From NCBI GenBank assembly GCA_934699585.1, contig CAKUWY010000020.1, positions 1 to 62,200 of the forward strand: a stretch of 62,200 bases of DNA, written 5' to 3'. This document shows, piece by piece, positions 1 through 7,811 of this stretch. The notes under the pieces are model-generated. The model ran no database searches. It worked only from the letters and a program-made list of their open reading frames with translations, and was not told the origin of the DNA. A program made the position numbers and the translations under genes. Every line of letters starts with the position of its first letter. Positions within the stretch are counted from its first letter, which is position 1. The stretch comes from an uncultured Fibrobacter sp. (GTDB lineage: Bacteria > Fibrobacterota > Fibrobacteria > Fibrobacterales > Fibrobacteraceae).

Positions 1-30
1 TCCCCCTCCCGCCCCCCCCCAAAAAAAACT

Positions 31-230
31 CTTGAGACCAGCTTTACTAAATCCTAGATCCTAGCCCCTAAATCCTAACCACTAACGACCTTCGTCCACA
101 TCCAGCGGATCCTCGTGATTCTATCGCTGCGCTCCAGAATGACAGCGAGGATGACACTTCTTGAGACCAGCCTTACTAAACCCTAGATCCTAAATCCTAA
201 TCACTACAACCTACTACCTAACACCTAATT
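31..230. repeat. Low-complexity CTA-rich direct repeats around a palindromic repeat
   Basis: Two direct copies of a segment beginning CTTGAGACCAGC (about 31-62 and 160-190) are each followed by runs of TCCTAGATCCTAAATCCTAA-like units. Between them, at about 108-156, sits a dispersed palindromic repeat with arms GGATCCTCGTGATTC and CAGCGAGGATGAC. A similar CTA-rich tract recurs near 9985-10020. The first 30 bases are C-rich then A-rich. No gene is seen before 249. Confidence 0.6.
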
Positions 231-248
231 TTCTATATTTGCCGCCCT

Positions 249-2021
249 ATGAATCCGAATGGCGCTATCATTGTACAGAGCAACCTCGAAATCATGGTCG
301 AGGTGGACAATCCCAACTACGAATCCGCACGGGACGCGATCGCCCCCTTTACCGAGCTGGTCAAGAGCCCCGAGCACCTGCACACCTACAAGATTTCTCA
401 CCTGAGCCTCTGGAACGCGGCTTCCACGGGCCTCCGCGCAACCGAAGTGCTGGAACGGCTAGAAAGCCAGAGCCGCTACCCCATTCCCCAGACGGTGATT
501 ACCGAGGTGGAAGACTACATGGCCCGGTACGGGCTGCTGCGGCTCCGCAAAGAGGTTGACCGCCTGCTGCTGGAATCCGACGACACCTACATGTTCACCG
601 AGATTTGCCACCTGAAAGAAGTGGAGCCGTTTATCCTAAAGTTCCTGGACGACAGCCACGCCGAAGTGGACCCGGAACGCCGCGGCCACCTGAAGATGGC
701 CCTCACCAACGCCGGATTCCCGGTGGAAGACCTGGCAGGATATGTCCAGGGCGACCCGCTCCCCATCAAGCTCCGGGAAACCACCCTCGAAGGTCGTGAG
801 TTCAAGCTCCGCGACTACCAGAAGGAAGCCGCCCAGGTGTTCTACGCCAGCGGTTCGGAAAAGGGCGGCTCCGGCGTTATCGTACTGCCCTGCGGTTCGG
901 GCAAGACGGTCATCGGCCTTGCCACCATGGCCCTTGTGCAGACCAAGACCCTTATCCTTACCCCCAACATTTCCGCCTCCCGCCAGTGGATCCGGGAAAT
1001 CTGCGACAAGACAGACCTGACCCTCGACCAGGTGAAGGAATACTCCGGCGAAGTGAAGGAGATCGGCCCCGTGACGGTGGCCACCTACCAGATTCTCACC
1101 CAGCGCAAGAAGGTGAAGGACCCAAACAAGCAGGGCGAGCCCGAACCGGACGACCTGAGCGACGAAGAAGTCAAGAAGGAACTCTCGAACTTCCCGCTGT
1201 TCAGCGAACAGAAATGGGGCCTCATGATTTACGACGAGGTGCACCTGCTCCCTGCCCCGGTGTTCCGCCTGAGTACCGAGATGCAGGCCACCCGCCGCCT
1301 GGGACTTACCGCCACCCTGGTCCGCGAAGACCACAAGGAGACGGAAGTGTTCAGCCTTATCGGGCCCAAGAAATACGACATCCCCTGGCGTGTGCTGGAA
1401 GCCCAGGGCTGGATCGCCACTGCCGACTGTAACGAGATCCGCATCCCTATGGAAGCGGAACTGAAGATGAAATACGCCCTGGCGCCGGTCCGTGAAAAGA
1501 TTACTCTCGCAAGCACCAATCCCGAAAAGACGGATATCGTAAAGCGCCTCCTCGCCCACTTTGACAAGCCCGATGACCGGGTGCTCATTATCGGGCAATA
1601 CATCGACCAGCTGGAAAAGCTGGCCCAGGAGCTGGAAATCCCGCTGATTACCGGCAAGACCCCCAACAAGGAACGCGAACGGCTCTACGCCGCCTTCCGC
1701 AAGGGCGAGCAGAAGAACCTGATGGTCTCCAAGGTAGGCAACTTCGCCATCGACCTTCCCGACGCCAACATCCTGATACAGATTTCCGGGACCTTCGGCA
1801 GCCGGCAAGAAGAAGCCCAGCGACTGGGCCGCATCTTGCGCCCCAAGAGCGACGGCGGCACCGCCCACTTCTACAGCATCGTGACACAGGATTCCAAGGA
1901 GCAGGAGTTCTCCATGAACCGCCAGCTGTTCCTTACCGAACAGGGCTACGCCTACAAGATTATCAAGCGGGGCGACTGGGATATTTTGAGCCGCACACCC
2001 GAAGAACTGGCCGCACGGTAA
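249..2021 (+). CDS. XPB/ERCC3-type superfamily 2 DNA helicase
   Basis: A 590-residue protein with the layout of XPB-family helicases: an N-terminal domain of about 150 residues, then two RecA-like helicase domains. Walker A is PCGSGKT (214-220), motif II is DEVH (329-332), motif III lies at LGLTATLVRE (351-360), and motif VI is QRLGRILRPK (524-533). The family unwinds or remodels DNA using ATP, as the TFIIH subunit in eukaryotes and probably in repair in prokaryotes. No Bax1-like nuclease partner is next to it. The start ATG is preceded by a TATATT box but no clear ribosome site. It ends 10 bases from the convergent M16 peptidase gene. The family call is strong; the cellular role here is unknown. 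Confidence 0.9.
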   Translation: MNPNGAIIVQSNLEIMVEVDNPNYESARDAIAPFTELVKSPEHLHTYKISHLSLWNAASTGLRATEVLERLESQSRYPIPQTVITEVEDYMARYGLLRLRKEVDRLLLESDDTYMFTEICHLKEVEPFILKFLDDSHAEVDPERRGHLKMALTNAGFPVEDLAGYVQGDPLPIKLRETTLEGREFKLRDYQKEAAQVFYASGSEKGGSGVIVLPCGSGKTVIGLATMALVQTKTLILTPNISASRQWIREICDKTDLTLDQVKEYSGEVKEIGPVTVATYQILTQRKKVKDPNKQGEPEPDDLSDEEVKKELSNFPLFSEQKWGLMIYDEVHLLPAPVFRLSTEMQATRRLGLTATLVREDHKETEVFSLIGPKKYDIPWRVLEAQGWIATADCNEIRIPMEAELKMKYALAPVREKITLASTNPEKTDIVKRLLAHFDKPDDRVLIIGQYIDQLEKLAQELEIPLITGKTPNKERERLYAAFRKGEQKNLMVSKVGNFAIDLPDANILIQISGTFGSRQEEAQRLGRILRPKSDGGTAHFYSIVTQDSKEQEFSMNRQLFLTEQGYAYKIIKRGDWDILSRTPEELAAR

Positions 2022-2031
2022 CGGGGACTCG

Positions 2032-3498
2032 TTACTTTTTCAGCAAGAATCCCGAAACGGATTTTTCCCGAACAAAGGTCTTCTGGGCTATTTCCTGAAC
2101 GTCGGCGGCGGTAACCTTCGAAAGCTCGTCGGCCCAGTTCAAGAAGATATTGTAGTCCCCGTACATTTCGTACCAGGCGAGCATTGTGGCCACGTTCTCC
2201 ATGTCCGTCAGGCTACGGACCAGGGCCGCATAGGAATGGTTCTTGACCTTTTCAAAGTCACGGGCACTCAGAGGCTCGGTCTTCAGCTTTTCCAGTTCTT
2301 CCCAGACAATCTGCTCCACCTTGGCTTCGTCTGCATCAGGACGAAGGTTCACATGGACTCCGAATTCGGAAACGTACTTGTTGGGGCTGTTGCTGGAGCG
2401 GATACCGACGGCCAGCTTTTCCTGTTCCACCAGACGCCTATAGAGCCTGCCGGAACGACCGTTCAGTACACCTTCGATAATGTCGAGAGCGTAAAGGCTC
2501 TTGTCGCCCACTTCTGCCGTCTTGAAAACCAGGTCGTACATGTTGGGAGCGTCGGGGCGCTTGACCACCAGCCGCTTTTCTCCGGCCTGTTCCGGATCAC
2601 GGATGGTGAGTGGCGGGAACGCCTCCCCTGCAGGGATATTCGAGAAATACTTCTTGACCATTTCCATGGTAGCCGTCGTGTCCAGGTCACCGGCCAGCAC
2701 CAAGATTGCGTTCCTAGGCTTATAGTACTTGCGATAATGTTCCGCCGCCATTTCCCGAGTCAAGTTGTCAATGTCACTAGGCCAGCCGATGGTGGGCACT
2801 CGGTAAGGAAACGCCTCGTAAATCATGGAGTTCAACGTCTCGATGTAGCGACCCGCAGGCTTGTCGTCGTAACGCATGCGACGTTCTTCGCGAACCACGG
2901 AACGTTCCGAATAGAACTCCCGCAGTACGGCGTTCTGCATACGGTCCGCTTCCAGCCACATGAACAGCTCGATCTTGTCCTTGGGAAGCGTCACGATGTA
3001 AGCCGTCATCAGGTCAGAGGTGAAGGCGTTGAGTCCTGTGCCGCCTGCCGCCTGGTAGGCACTCCACAGTTCATCCTTCACGAAAATCTTGCGGTGTTCG
3101 TTCACCACGGAATCGTGTTCCGCAGTAAGCCGATTGACCGTAGCGGTATCCCCGGCCAGTTTCGCCGGGCGAATCAGCGCCTGCAGGGAATCCTGTACCG
3201 CCATGAACCGGGCATCGGCAACGCTGTCGGTAATGCCCACCTTGTTCGTGCCCTTGAAAAGCTCGTGCTCCAACATGTGGGCAAGTCCTGACTTGCCCGG
3301 AACTTCGTGGACGGACCCCGTCACATAGAAAAGCCTGCAGCTCACCGTAGGAGCTTGGGAGTTCGGGTGCAACAGGACCGTAAGGCCGTTATCCAGCACT
3401 TCCTTGTGGACCGGCATGTTCACTGCGGCATGAGCGATCCCTGCCACAAAGGCCAAGACGCATGCCCCACGCAAAAAGTTTTTGAAACAATTTTTCAT
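2032..3498 (-). CDS. Exported M16 family zinc metallopeptidase
   Basis: A 488-residue protein. I chose the ATG at 3498 because it begins a clean signal peptide (MKNCFKNFLRGACVLAFVAG, cleavage after AHA). The inverted zinc motif HxxEH is HMLEH (74-78), and the downstream ligand glutamate is probably E204 or E205 in VVREERRMR. The gap between them is about 50 residues longer than usual, consistent with an inserted helical segment at about 90-145. M16 peptidases degrade peptides or process exported proteins; many bacterial ones act in the periplasm in pairs. Only one gene is present here. The C-terminal half looks like the second M16 domain, so the chain seems complete. Confidence 0.9.
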   Translation of the reverse strand: MKNCFKNFLRGACVLAFVAGIAHAAVNMPVHKEVLDNGLTVLLHPNSQAPTVSCRLFYVTGSVHEVPGKSGLAHMLEHELFKGTNKVGITDSVADARFMAVQDSLQALIRPAKLAGDTATVNRLTAEHDSVVNEHRKIFVKDELWSAYQAAGGTGLNAFTSDLMTAYIVTLPKDKIELFMWLEADRMQNAVLREFYSERSVVREERRMRYDDKPAGRYIETLNSMIYEAFPYRVPTIGWPSDIDNLTREMAAEHYRKYYKPRNAILVLAGDLDTTATMEMVKKYFSNIPAGEAFPPLTIRDPEQAGEKRLVVKRPDAPNMYDLVFKTAEVGDKSLYALDIIEGVLNGRSGRLYRRLVEQEKLAVGIRSSNSPNKYVSEFGVHVNLRPDADEAKVEQIVWEELEKLKTEPLSARDFEKVKNHSYAALVRSLTDMENVATMLAWYEMYGDYNIFLNWADELSKVTAADVQEIAQKTFVREKSVSGFLLKK

Positions 3499-3604
3499 GG
3501 GATGAATTATAGAATTTTTAGAGGAACTGCTAAACTTTGCCGAGGGGGTGCTGGAAGACCACGCAGTGGGCTGCAAGCAGGGGGAGGCCTCCCCCGCCAC
3601 CTAA

Positions 3605-3645
3605 TACAAAAAGAAAGCACCCCGCTCCGTTAAGAGCAGGGCGCA
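3605..3645 (-). terminator. Intrinsic terminator of the infC-rpmI-rplT operon
   Basis: On the minus strand a stem GCGCCCTGCTC / GAGCGGGGTGC (3634-3644 with 3617-3627) is followed by TTTCTTTTT. It lies about 115 bases after rplT. Confidence 0.75.
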
Positions 3646-3686
3646 ATTTCTCGCGTTTGTTCAGCTAGTCGTGCTGCTTTTCTCTA

Positions 3687-3752
3687 GGAGATCCCCGTGA
3701 TTCTATCCCCTATCGCTATGCTCCAGGGCTCCAGAATGACAGCGGGGATGAC
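3687..3752. repeat. Dispersed palindromic repeat (GATCCCCG...CGGGGATGAC type)
   Basis: Arms GAGATCCCCGTGATTC and CAGAATGACAGCGGGGATGA surround a short centre. The same unit occurs in many intergenic places in this window (for example 108-156, 38509-38533, 49650-49675), so this is a REP-like family. Confidence 0.7.
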
Positions 3753-3761
3753 AACACTAGA

Positions 3762-4112
3762 TTAAGCAGCCTTCACGGTTTCCACGACCTTGGCGAATGC
3801 TTCGGGATCGGCGACGGCCATGTCAGCAAGGACCTTGCGGTTCAGCTGGATGCCCGACTTGGAAAGCTTGAAGATAAACTGGCTGTAGCTGATGCCGTGT
3901 TCGCGGACAGCAGCGTTCAAGCGGGTGATCCACAGAGTGCGGAAATCGCCCTTCTTGTCGCGGCGGTGAGCGTAGGCATACTGACCGGCGTGGGCTACGG
4001 CATCAATGGCAAGGCGGAGGTTGCTCTTGCGACGGCCATAGAAACCCTTGGCGGCCTTGAGGATTTTTTTGCGGCGTTCGCGGGAAGGAACTCTGGTTTT
4101 AGCGCGTGGCAT
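3762..4112 (-). CDS. rplT: Large ribosomal subunit protein bL20
   Basis: A 116-residue basic protein beginning MPRAKTRVPSRERRKKILK, with the characteristic GFYGRRKSNLRLA stretch, matching bL20 in length and sequence. bL20 binds 23S rRNA early in assembly of the large subunit. It follows rpmI by 11 bases, in the conserved order infC-rpmI-rplT. In other bacteria bL20 represses this operon by binding its mRNA; I did not identify such a site here. The C-terminal residues SGIQLNRKVLADMAVADPEAF are typical of the family. Confidence 0.97.
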   Translation of the reverse strand: MPRAKTRVPSRERRKKILKAAKGFYGRRKSNLRLAIDAVAHAGQYAYAHRRDKKGDFRTLWITRLNAAVREHGISYSQFIFKLSKSGIQLNRKVLADMAVADPEAFAKVVETVKAA

Positions 4113-4123
4113 TCTTACACTCC

Positions 4124-4321
4124 TTATGCTTGGACAAGCAGACGCTTGACATGGTAAACATCGACTTTCTTAACGAGAGCGCCCTTACGCAGGTTACGCT
4201 TACGCTTGGTGGTCATCTTGGCAAGAATGTGGCGCATACCAGCACGCTTGAACTTGACATGGCCGGAGCCAGTCACGCGGAAGCGCTTTTTTGCACCGCT
4301 GTGTGTTTTCATTTTAGGCAT
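4124..4321 (-). CDS. rpmI: Large ribosomal subunit protein bL35
   Basis: A 65-residue very basic protein beginning MPKMKTHSGAKKRFRVTGSG, the canonical bL35 N-terminus. It is a structural protein of the 50S subunit. It lies between infC (15 bases upstream) and rplT (11 bases downstream) on the same strand, the usual bacterial order. Length matches the family. Confidence 0.97.
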   Translation of the reverse strand: MPKMKTHSGAKKRFRVTGSGHVKFKRAGMRHILAKMTTKRKRNLRKGALVKKVDVYHVKRLLVQA

Positions 4322-4336
4322 TTTTACCTCTTGGGT

Positions 4337-4960
4337 TTAAGTTGAAGCCTCACCTGCTGCCTTTGGCTCGGTTACGGGCTTTGGTGCCTGGTCCTGCTTT
4401 TTGGCAGAGCCTGCACCGCGTTTTGGACCATAGATAGAGAGCATGGTGTTGCCTTCCACCCGTGAATCCATTTCCAAATCGCCAAACTGGAGCAACTCTT
4501 CTTTAGCGCGCTCCATCAGGCGCTTGCCGTAGTCCATGTGCGCCATCTCGCGCCCACGGAACTGCATAATCAGTTTCACCTTCATACCATCTTGAAGGAA
4601 CTCAGAGGCCTGCTTGATCCGGTACTGGTAGTCGTTCTCGGCGGTCTTCGGGTGCATCTTGATTTCTTTCAGCTTCACCACGTGCTGCTTCGCCTTGGCG
4701 GCCTTGGCCTTCTTGATTTGCTCGAACTTGAACTTGCCGTAGTTGATGATGCGGCATACCGGCGGCTTGGCGTTGGGAGACACCTCCACCAGGTCCAGTC
4801 CGGCGTCCTTTGCCATCTGCAGCGCCTTGCTCGTCTCGATGATGACGGCCTCGCCGTCCTCCTTCACCAGTCGGATGGGCGAAATGTGGATGTCCTCGTT
4901 GATACGAGTTCCGTCACTCTGACGGTTGGGCATGCGGCGGTCGCGCGGATTAGGATACAA
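4337..4960 (-). CDS. infC: Translation initiation factor IF-3, TTG start
   Basis: IF-3 binds the 30S subunit, prevents premature 50S joining and proofreads the start codon. The chain has the N-terminal domain (INEDIHISPIRLVKEDGEAV) and the C-terminal domain (KEIKMHPKTAENDYQYRIKQ ... QFRGREMAHMDYG). The reading frame is open to 5038, but an AGGAG (4966-4970) lies 5 bases before a TTG at 4960. This gives a 207-residue protein beginning LYPNPRDRRMPNRQSDGTRI. An internal ATG at 4933 is the alternative. Rare start codons on infC are known to allow autoregulation. The protein carries a basic, Lys/Pro-rich tail of about 25 residues after the last conserved strand. Confidence 0.93.
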   Translation of the reverse strand: MYPNPRDRRMPNRQSDGTRINEDIHISPIRLVKEDGEAVIIETSKALQMAKDAGLDLVEVSPNAKPPVCRIINYGKFKFEQIKKAKAAKAKQHVVKLKEIKMHPKTAENDYQYRIKQASEFLQDGMKVKLIMQFRGREMAHMDYGKRLMERAKEELLQFGDLEMDSRVEGNTMLSIYGPKRGAGSAKKQDQAPKPVTEPKAAGEAST

Positions 4961-4997
4961 GTAAGCTCCTCGGTATAAGGTTAATGTGGGGCAAAAT

Positions 4998-5026
4998 TTA
5001 GTAAGATTCAGAAAAATTTCCAACAA
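4998..5026 (-). promoter_or_regulatory. Likely infC operon promoter
   Basis: On the minus strand TTGTTG (5026-5021) and TACTAA (5003-4998) are separated by 17 bases, placing the start near 4991, about 30 bases before the chosen infC start. Confidence 0.5.
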
Positions 5027-5064
5027 GTTTTGGGCCAACCCCTTTAAAAAACGCCCGATTTTTG

Positions 5065-5070
5065 TATAAT
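5065..5070 (+). promoter_or_regulatory. -10 box of the tRNA-Gly gene
   Basis: A consensus TATAAT ends 11 bases before the tRNA. A -35 box is poor (TTTAAA near 5043). Confidence 0.55.
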
Positions 5071-5081
5071 TGTGCTTGCTC

Positions 5082-5153
5082 GCGGCGGTAGCTCAATGGT
5101 AGAGCCTTAGCCTTCCAAGCTAATGGTTGCCGGTTCGATCCCGGTCCGCCGCT
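5082..5153 (+). tRNA. tRNA-Gly (anticodon TCC)
   Basis: The full cloverleaf can be drawn by eye. The acceptor GCGGCGG pairs with CCGCCGC. The D arm is GCTC...GAGC. The anticodon stem is TTAGC/GCTAA around loop CTTCCAA (anticodon TCC). The T arm is GCCGG-TTCGATC-CCGGT. The discriminator base is T, as in bacterial tRNA-Gly, and CCA is not encoded. It is a single tRNA with its own promoter and terminator. Confidence 0.95.
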
Positions 5154-5156
5154 CTT

Positions 5157-5186
5157 GGACCCCTCCTCGGAGGGGTTCTTTTTTTG
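5157..5186 (+). terminator. Intrinsic terminator after tRNA-Gly
   Basis: Stem ACCCCTCC / GGAGGGGT (5159-5176) followed by TCTTTTTTT, starting 6 bases after the tRNA. Confidence 0.85.
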
Positions 5187-5215
5187 CGTCCCAGTGTTTT
5201 TTTTTATGAGAAAGA

Positions 5216-6622
5216 CTAGAACAGGTCGTCGCCCTTGACTTCGGCCTGGGCGATGCCGCTATACATGTTGCGTTTTAGCCCGTAGGTGGTGATAAAGACC
5301 AGGTGCAGGGCTTTCTTAGTCTTGGTCTCCGTCCTGAAGGTCTCTACCTTGTTTCGCAGGGCTAGGTCGTATTCCTTGTCAATCGCAAATTCGGACTGGG
5401 AAAACTTCATTTCGCACAGGTCGATGATTCTGTCGCGGCGTTCGATGACCAGGTCAATTTGTGCGCCGGGTTCCCCCTTGCTGGACCACGCCGATCTTTC
5501 GGTAAGGACACCCGCGATGCCAAGCTTGTCCTTGATTTTGTCGATATGGTCCTTGCAGACCTGCTCGAAGGAATACCCGCACCACGCCCGCTTCGCCGGA
5601 TTGTCCAGCGTGTTTTGCCAATAGTTCTCGTCCTTGCCGTTCTGGTCTTTCAAAAACCGGAAGTAAAAAAGCGTGTAGTAGTCGGCGAGCTGGTAAGTCG
5701 TCAGCTTCTTCTTGTTGCCGTAGTAGTTGTAGGGGCGAATGAATCCTGAATTGGAAAGGTTCTCGAGAATCTTTGTAAGTGTCCCGTTTTCGGGCAACTT
5801 TGTCGCTCCTGAAATTTCCTTCTTGGTGAGCCCCTTGTTCTTTTGGGAAAGCGCCTCCACGACCTTGATGTGCGCATCCGCGTTTTTGAACAATGTCGCG
5901 TAAAGGTTGTTGAATTCGTTCCAAAGTTTTCCGTGCGGCTTGAAAAAAAGTTCGTCGATGTTCTGTGCCAGGGATAGTTCCTTTTGCAGGTGGCTCAAGT
6001 AGAACGGGATTCCTCCCATGACCATGTAAAGCTGGATGATGTCGTAGCGGTTCCAGACGATGCCCCTGTCATTCAAGAACTCTTCAACCTCTCCCAAAGT
6101 AAACGGCTCAAGAAAAATGCGGCCAGTAGCGCGGTTGTAAAGCCCGCCGACATTGTTCAAGATGTTGTCTGTGAGCCATGTGGTTGCCGAACCGCATACA
6201 ATCAGCAAAATGTTGTTGTCCCAGGCGGCGTAGCCGTTCCAAAAGACTTCGAACGCCCTCAAGAAGTCGGATTTCTGGGAATCCATCCAAGGCATTTCGT
6301 CAAGGAACACGACCAGCTTTTCGCCGGTATTCTTTTTTTCTAGCCCCGCCTGCAAAAGCGAAAACGCGTCAAGCCAAGTCCTGGGAACTCGCGACTCGCC
6401 AAAGTATTTTTGCAGGGCGAGGCCGAAGTTGGCAAGCTGCATCTCCTTGCTGCCGTCGCAAATGCCCGTCACCTGAAAGTCGAAATTGTTGTCGAAGTAT
6501 TCCCGAATCAGGTACGTCTTGCCCACGCGGCGGCGGCCATAGACCACGACAAAATCGGAGCGTTTGGATTCGACGAACCGGTCAAGCCTGCGGATTTCCT
6601 TTTTCCTGCCGACAATGTGCAT
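5216..6622 (-). CDS. P-loop ATPase with C-terminal nuclease-like (DUF234) domain
   Basis: A 468-residue protein of the 'archaeal/bacterial ATPase plus DUF234' class. Walker A is GRRRVGKT (29-36) and Walker B is LVVFLDE (103-109). A winged-helix-like segment follows at about 260-300 (KGLTKKEISGATKLPENGTL). The C-terminus contains QIDLVIERRDRIIDLCEMKF, a pattern like a PD-(D/E)xK fold (D...E-x-K). The ATG at 6622 has GGAAC about 6 bases upstream. The function of these families is not established; they are common as lone accessory genes. A related AAA/DUF4143 gene lies at 57203-58516. The 300-base AT-rich region upstream holds nested palindromes that could be its operator. Confidence 0.82.
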   Translation of the reverse strand: MHIVGRKKEIRRLDRFVESKRSDFVVVYGRRRVGKTYLIREYFDNNFDFQVTGICDGSKEMQLANFGLALQKYFGESRVPRTWLDAFSLLQAGLEKKNTGEKLVVFLDEMPWMDSQKSDFLRAFEVFWNGYAAWDNNILLIVCGSATTWLTDNILNNVGGLYNRATGRIFLEPFTLGEVEEFLNDRGIVWNRYDIIQLYMVMGGIPFYLSHLQKELSLAQNIDELFFKPHGKLWNEFNNLYATLFKNADAHIKVVEALSQKNKGLTKKEISGATKLPENGTLTKILENLSNSGFIRPYNYYGNKKKLTTYQLADYYTLFYFRFLKDQNGKDENYWQNTLDNPAKRAWCGYSFEQVCKDHIDKIKDKLGIAGVLTERSAWSSKGEPGAQIDLVIERRDRIIDLCEMKFSQSEFAIDKEYDLALRNKVETFRTETKTKKALHLVFITTYGLKRNMYSGIAQAEVKGDDLF

Positions 6623-6639
6623 TTAAGTTCCTATTTTAA

Positions 6640-6740
6640 GATTTCTTGTCTAAATATATAAAAATATTTGACTTTTAGACTAAATTTACAATAATTTTAG
6701 TCTAAATCTTTAATTTTATCAAAGATTTAGACAAGAAATA
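6640..6740. promoter_or_regulatory. Nested inverted repeats in an AT-rich divergent intergenic region
   Basis: Outer arms TTTCTTGTCTAAAT (6642-6655) and ATTTAGACAAGAAA (6725-6738) enclose inner arms TTTAGACTAAA (6674-6684) and TTTAGTCTAAA (6696-6706). All four share the half-site TTTAGAC. The region separates the divergent ATPase gene (start 6622) from the regulator gene (start 6921). It could be a multi-site operator. The rest of 6741-6900 is AT-rich with nothing else I recognise. Confidence 0.5.
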
Positions 6741-6920
6741 AGGCTATTCCATATCTAAAACTATAATTTTCAGCAAAAAAGATTATTTTTCGCCAAGTAT
6801 ATCCTATCTTTATAAAAATTTTTCTTAAAATTCATAAAAATTGGCTATTTTTAGAGAAATTTTAAGTTTTTTATATTCCAGCTATTGCAAAATAATTTTT
6901 TAGAGTATATATTTGGAAGC

Positions 6921-7811
6921 ATGAGACCCATTATCGAATACATCGACTACCGGGAATGCATCCGGGATTATTACGAAGAGCGAAAGGCCCGCAAGGGCTT
7001 TTCGTGGGCCTCATTTGCAGAGAAAGCCGGGCTGTCGTCCCCCGTGTTCTTACAGTATGTCTGCGAGGGCAAGAAGAACCTGGGCGAACGTACCGCCCCC
7101 CAGGTAGCAGACGCCATGGGGCTTGTCGGTTTCGAATCCACCTTCTTCTGCAAGCTGGTAGCCCTGGACAACGCCAAAAGCGAAGACGACAAGAAGGGCA
7201 TCCTGGAAGATATCGCCGAGCTTGCCCGAATCCACAAGGTGAAGCTGGTCACCGCCGAAGAATACCAGTTTTTCAAGTCCTGGAAGAATTCTCTTATTCG
7301 TGAACTCGCTCCCGCCATGGACGGGGCAAGCCCCAAGGAACTTTCCAAGGCCACCCGTTACCGTATCAAGACGGGCGAAGTCCGCGAGATTCTGGACTTT
7401 TTGCAAGAGGCCGGCTACCTGACCCAAGATGAACAGGGTCATTACCGGCAGGCCGACCGCTCGCTCCGCATGAGCAGACCTTCCCGCAGCACCAAGACCG
7501 TCCAGAAAGCCGTGGCCCACGACCTGCAGGTGCAAATGGCGGAACTCGCCGTCGATACCCTGAAAAACGACCCCGCCCAAGACCGTAACATTACCGGTTT
7601 GACTCTAGGTATAACCCGCGAAGCCTACGCCAAAATTGTAGAAGAACTGGCCGAGTGCCGTCGCCGTATCGTGGCCATTGCCACCGAAAGCGCCAAGACC
7701 GAAGAAGTTTACCGCCTGAACATGCAGCTGTTCCCGCTGACGAACCTAGGCGAAACAAACGACAAGGATTTACCAAACAACACACCTTCTAGCAGAAGGA
7801 GGAAAAAATGA
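6921..7811 (+). CDS. TIGR02147/DUF4423-family putative transcriptional regulator
   Basis: A 296-residue protein starting MRPIIEYIDYRECIRDYYEE, the recognisable N-terminus of the Fibrobacter-associated TIGR02147 family. The segment SWASFAEKAGLSSPVFLQYV (about 28-47) looks like a helix-turn-helix. The C-terminal half (about 150-280), with LTLGITREAYAKIVEELAECR, matches the DUF4423-type region. I placed the start at 6921 after GGAAG rather than at the upstream in-frame ATG (6885). The stop overlaps the start of the next gene (ATGA), so it is translationally coupled to the lipoprotein. In this group such genes are often paired with large lipoproteins. A regulatory role is likely but unproven. Confidence 0.85.
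   Translation: MRPIIEYIDYRECIRDYYEERKARKGFSWASFAEKAGLSSPVFLQYVCEGKKNLGERTAPQVADAMGLVGFESTFFCKLVALDNAKSEDDKKGILEDIAELARIHKVKLVTAEEYQFFKSWKNSLIRELAPAMDGASPKELSKATRYRIKTGEVREILDFLQEAGYLTQDEQGHYRQADRSLRMSRPSRSTKTVQKAVAHDLQVQMAELAVDTLKNDPAQDRNITGLTLGITREAYAKIVEELAECRRRIVAIATESAKTEEVYRLNMQLFPLTNLGETNDKDLPNNTPSSRRRKK

Noticed and set aside
1..30. C-run and A-run at the window start as a telomere or chromosome end
   Set aside because: Too short and not repeated in unit form; an ordinary low-complexity stretch is the simpler reading.
636..1868. Long minus-strand open frame of 410 codons
   Set aside because: It lies fully opposite the XPB-type helicase, has low-quality composition and no family motif; it is a shadow of GC-rich biased codons.
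5082..5153. tRNA-Gly as an integration site for the adjacent ATPase region
   Set aside because: No integrase and no second copy of the tRNA 3' end was found downstream.
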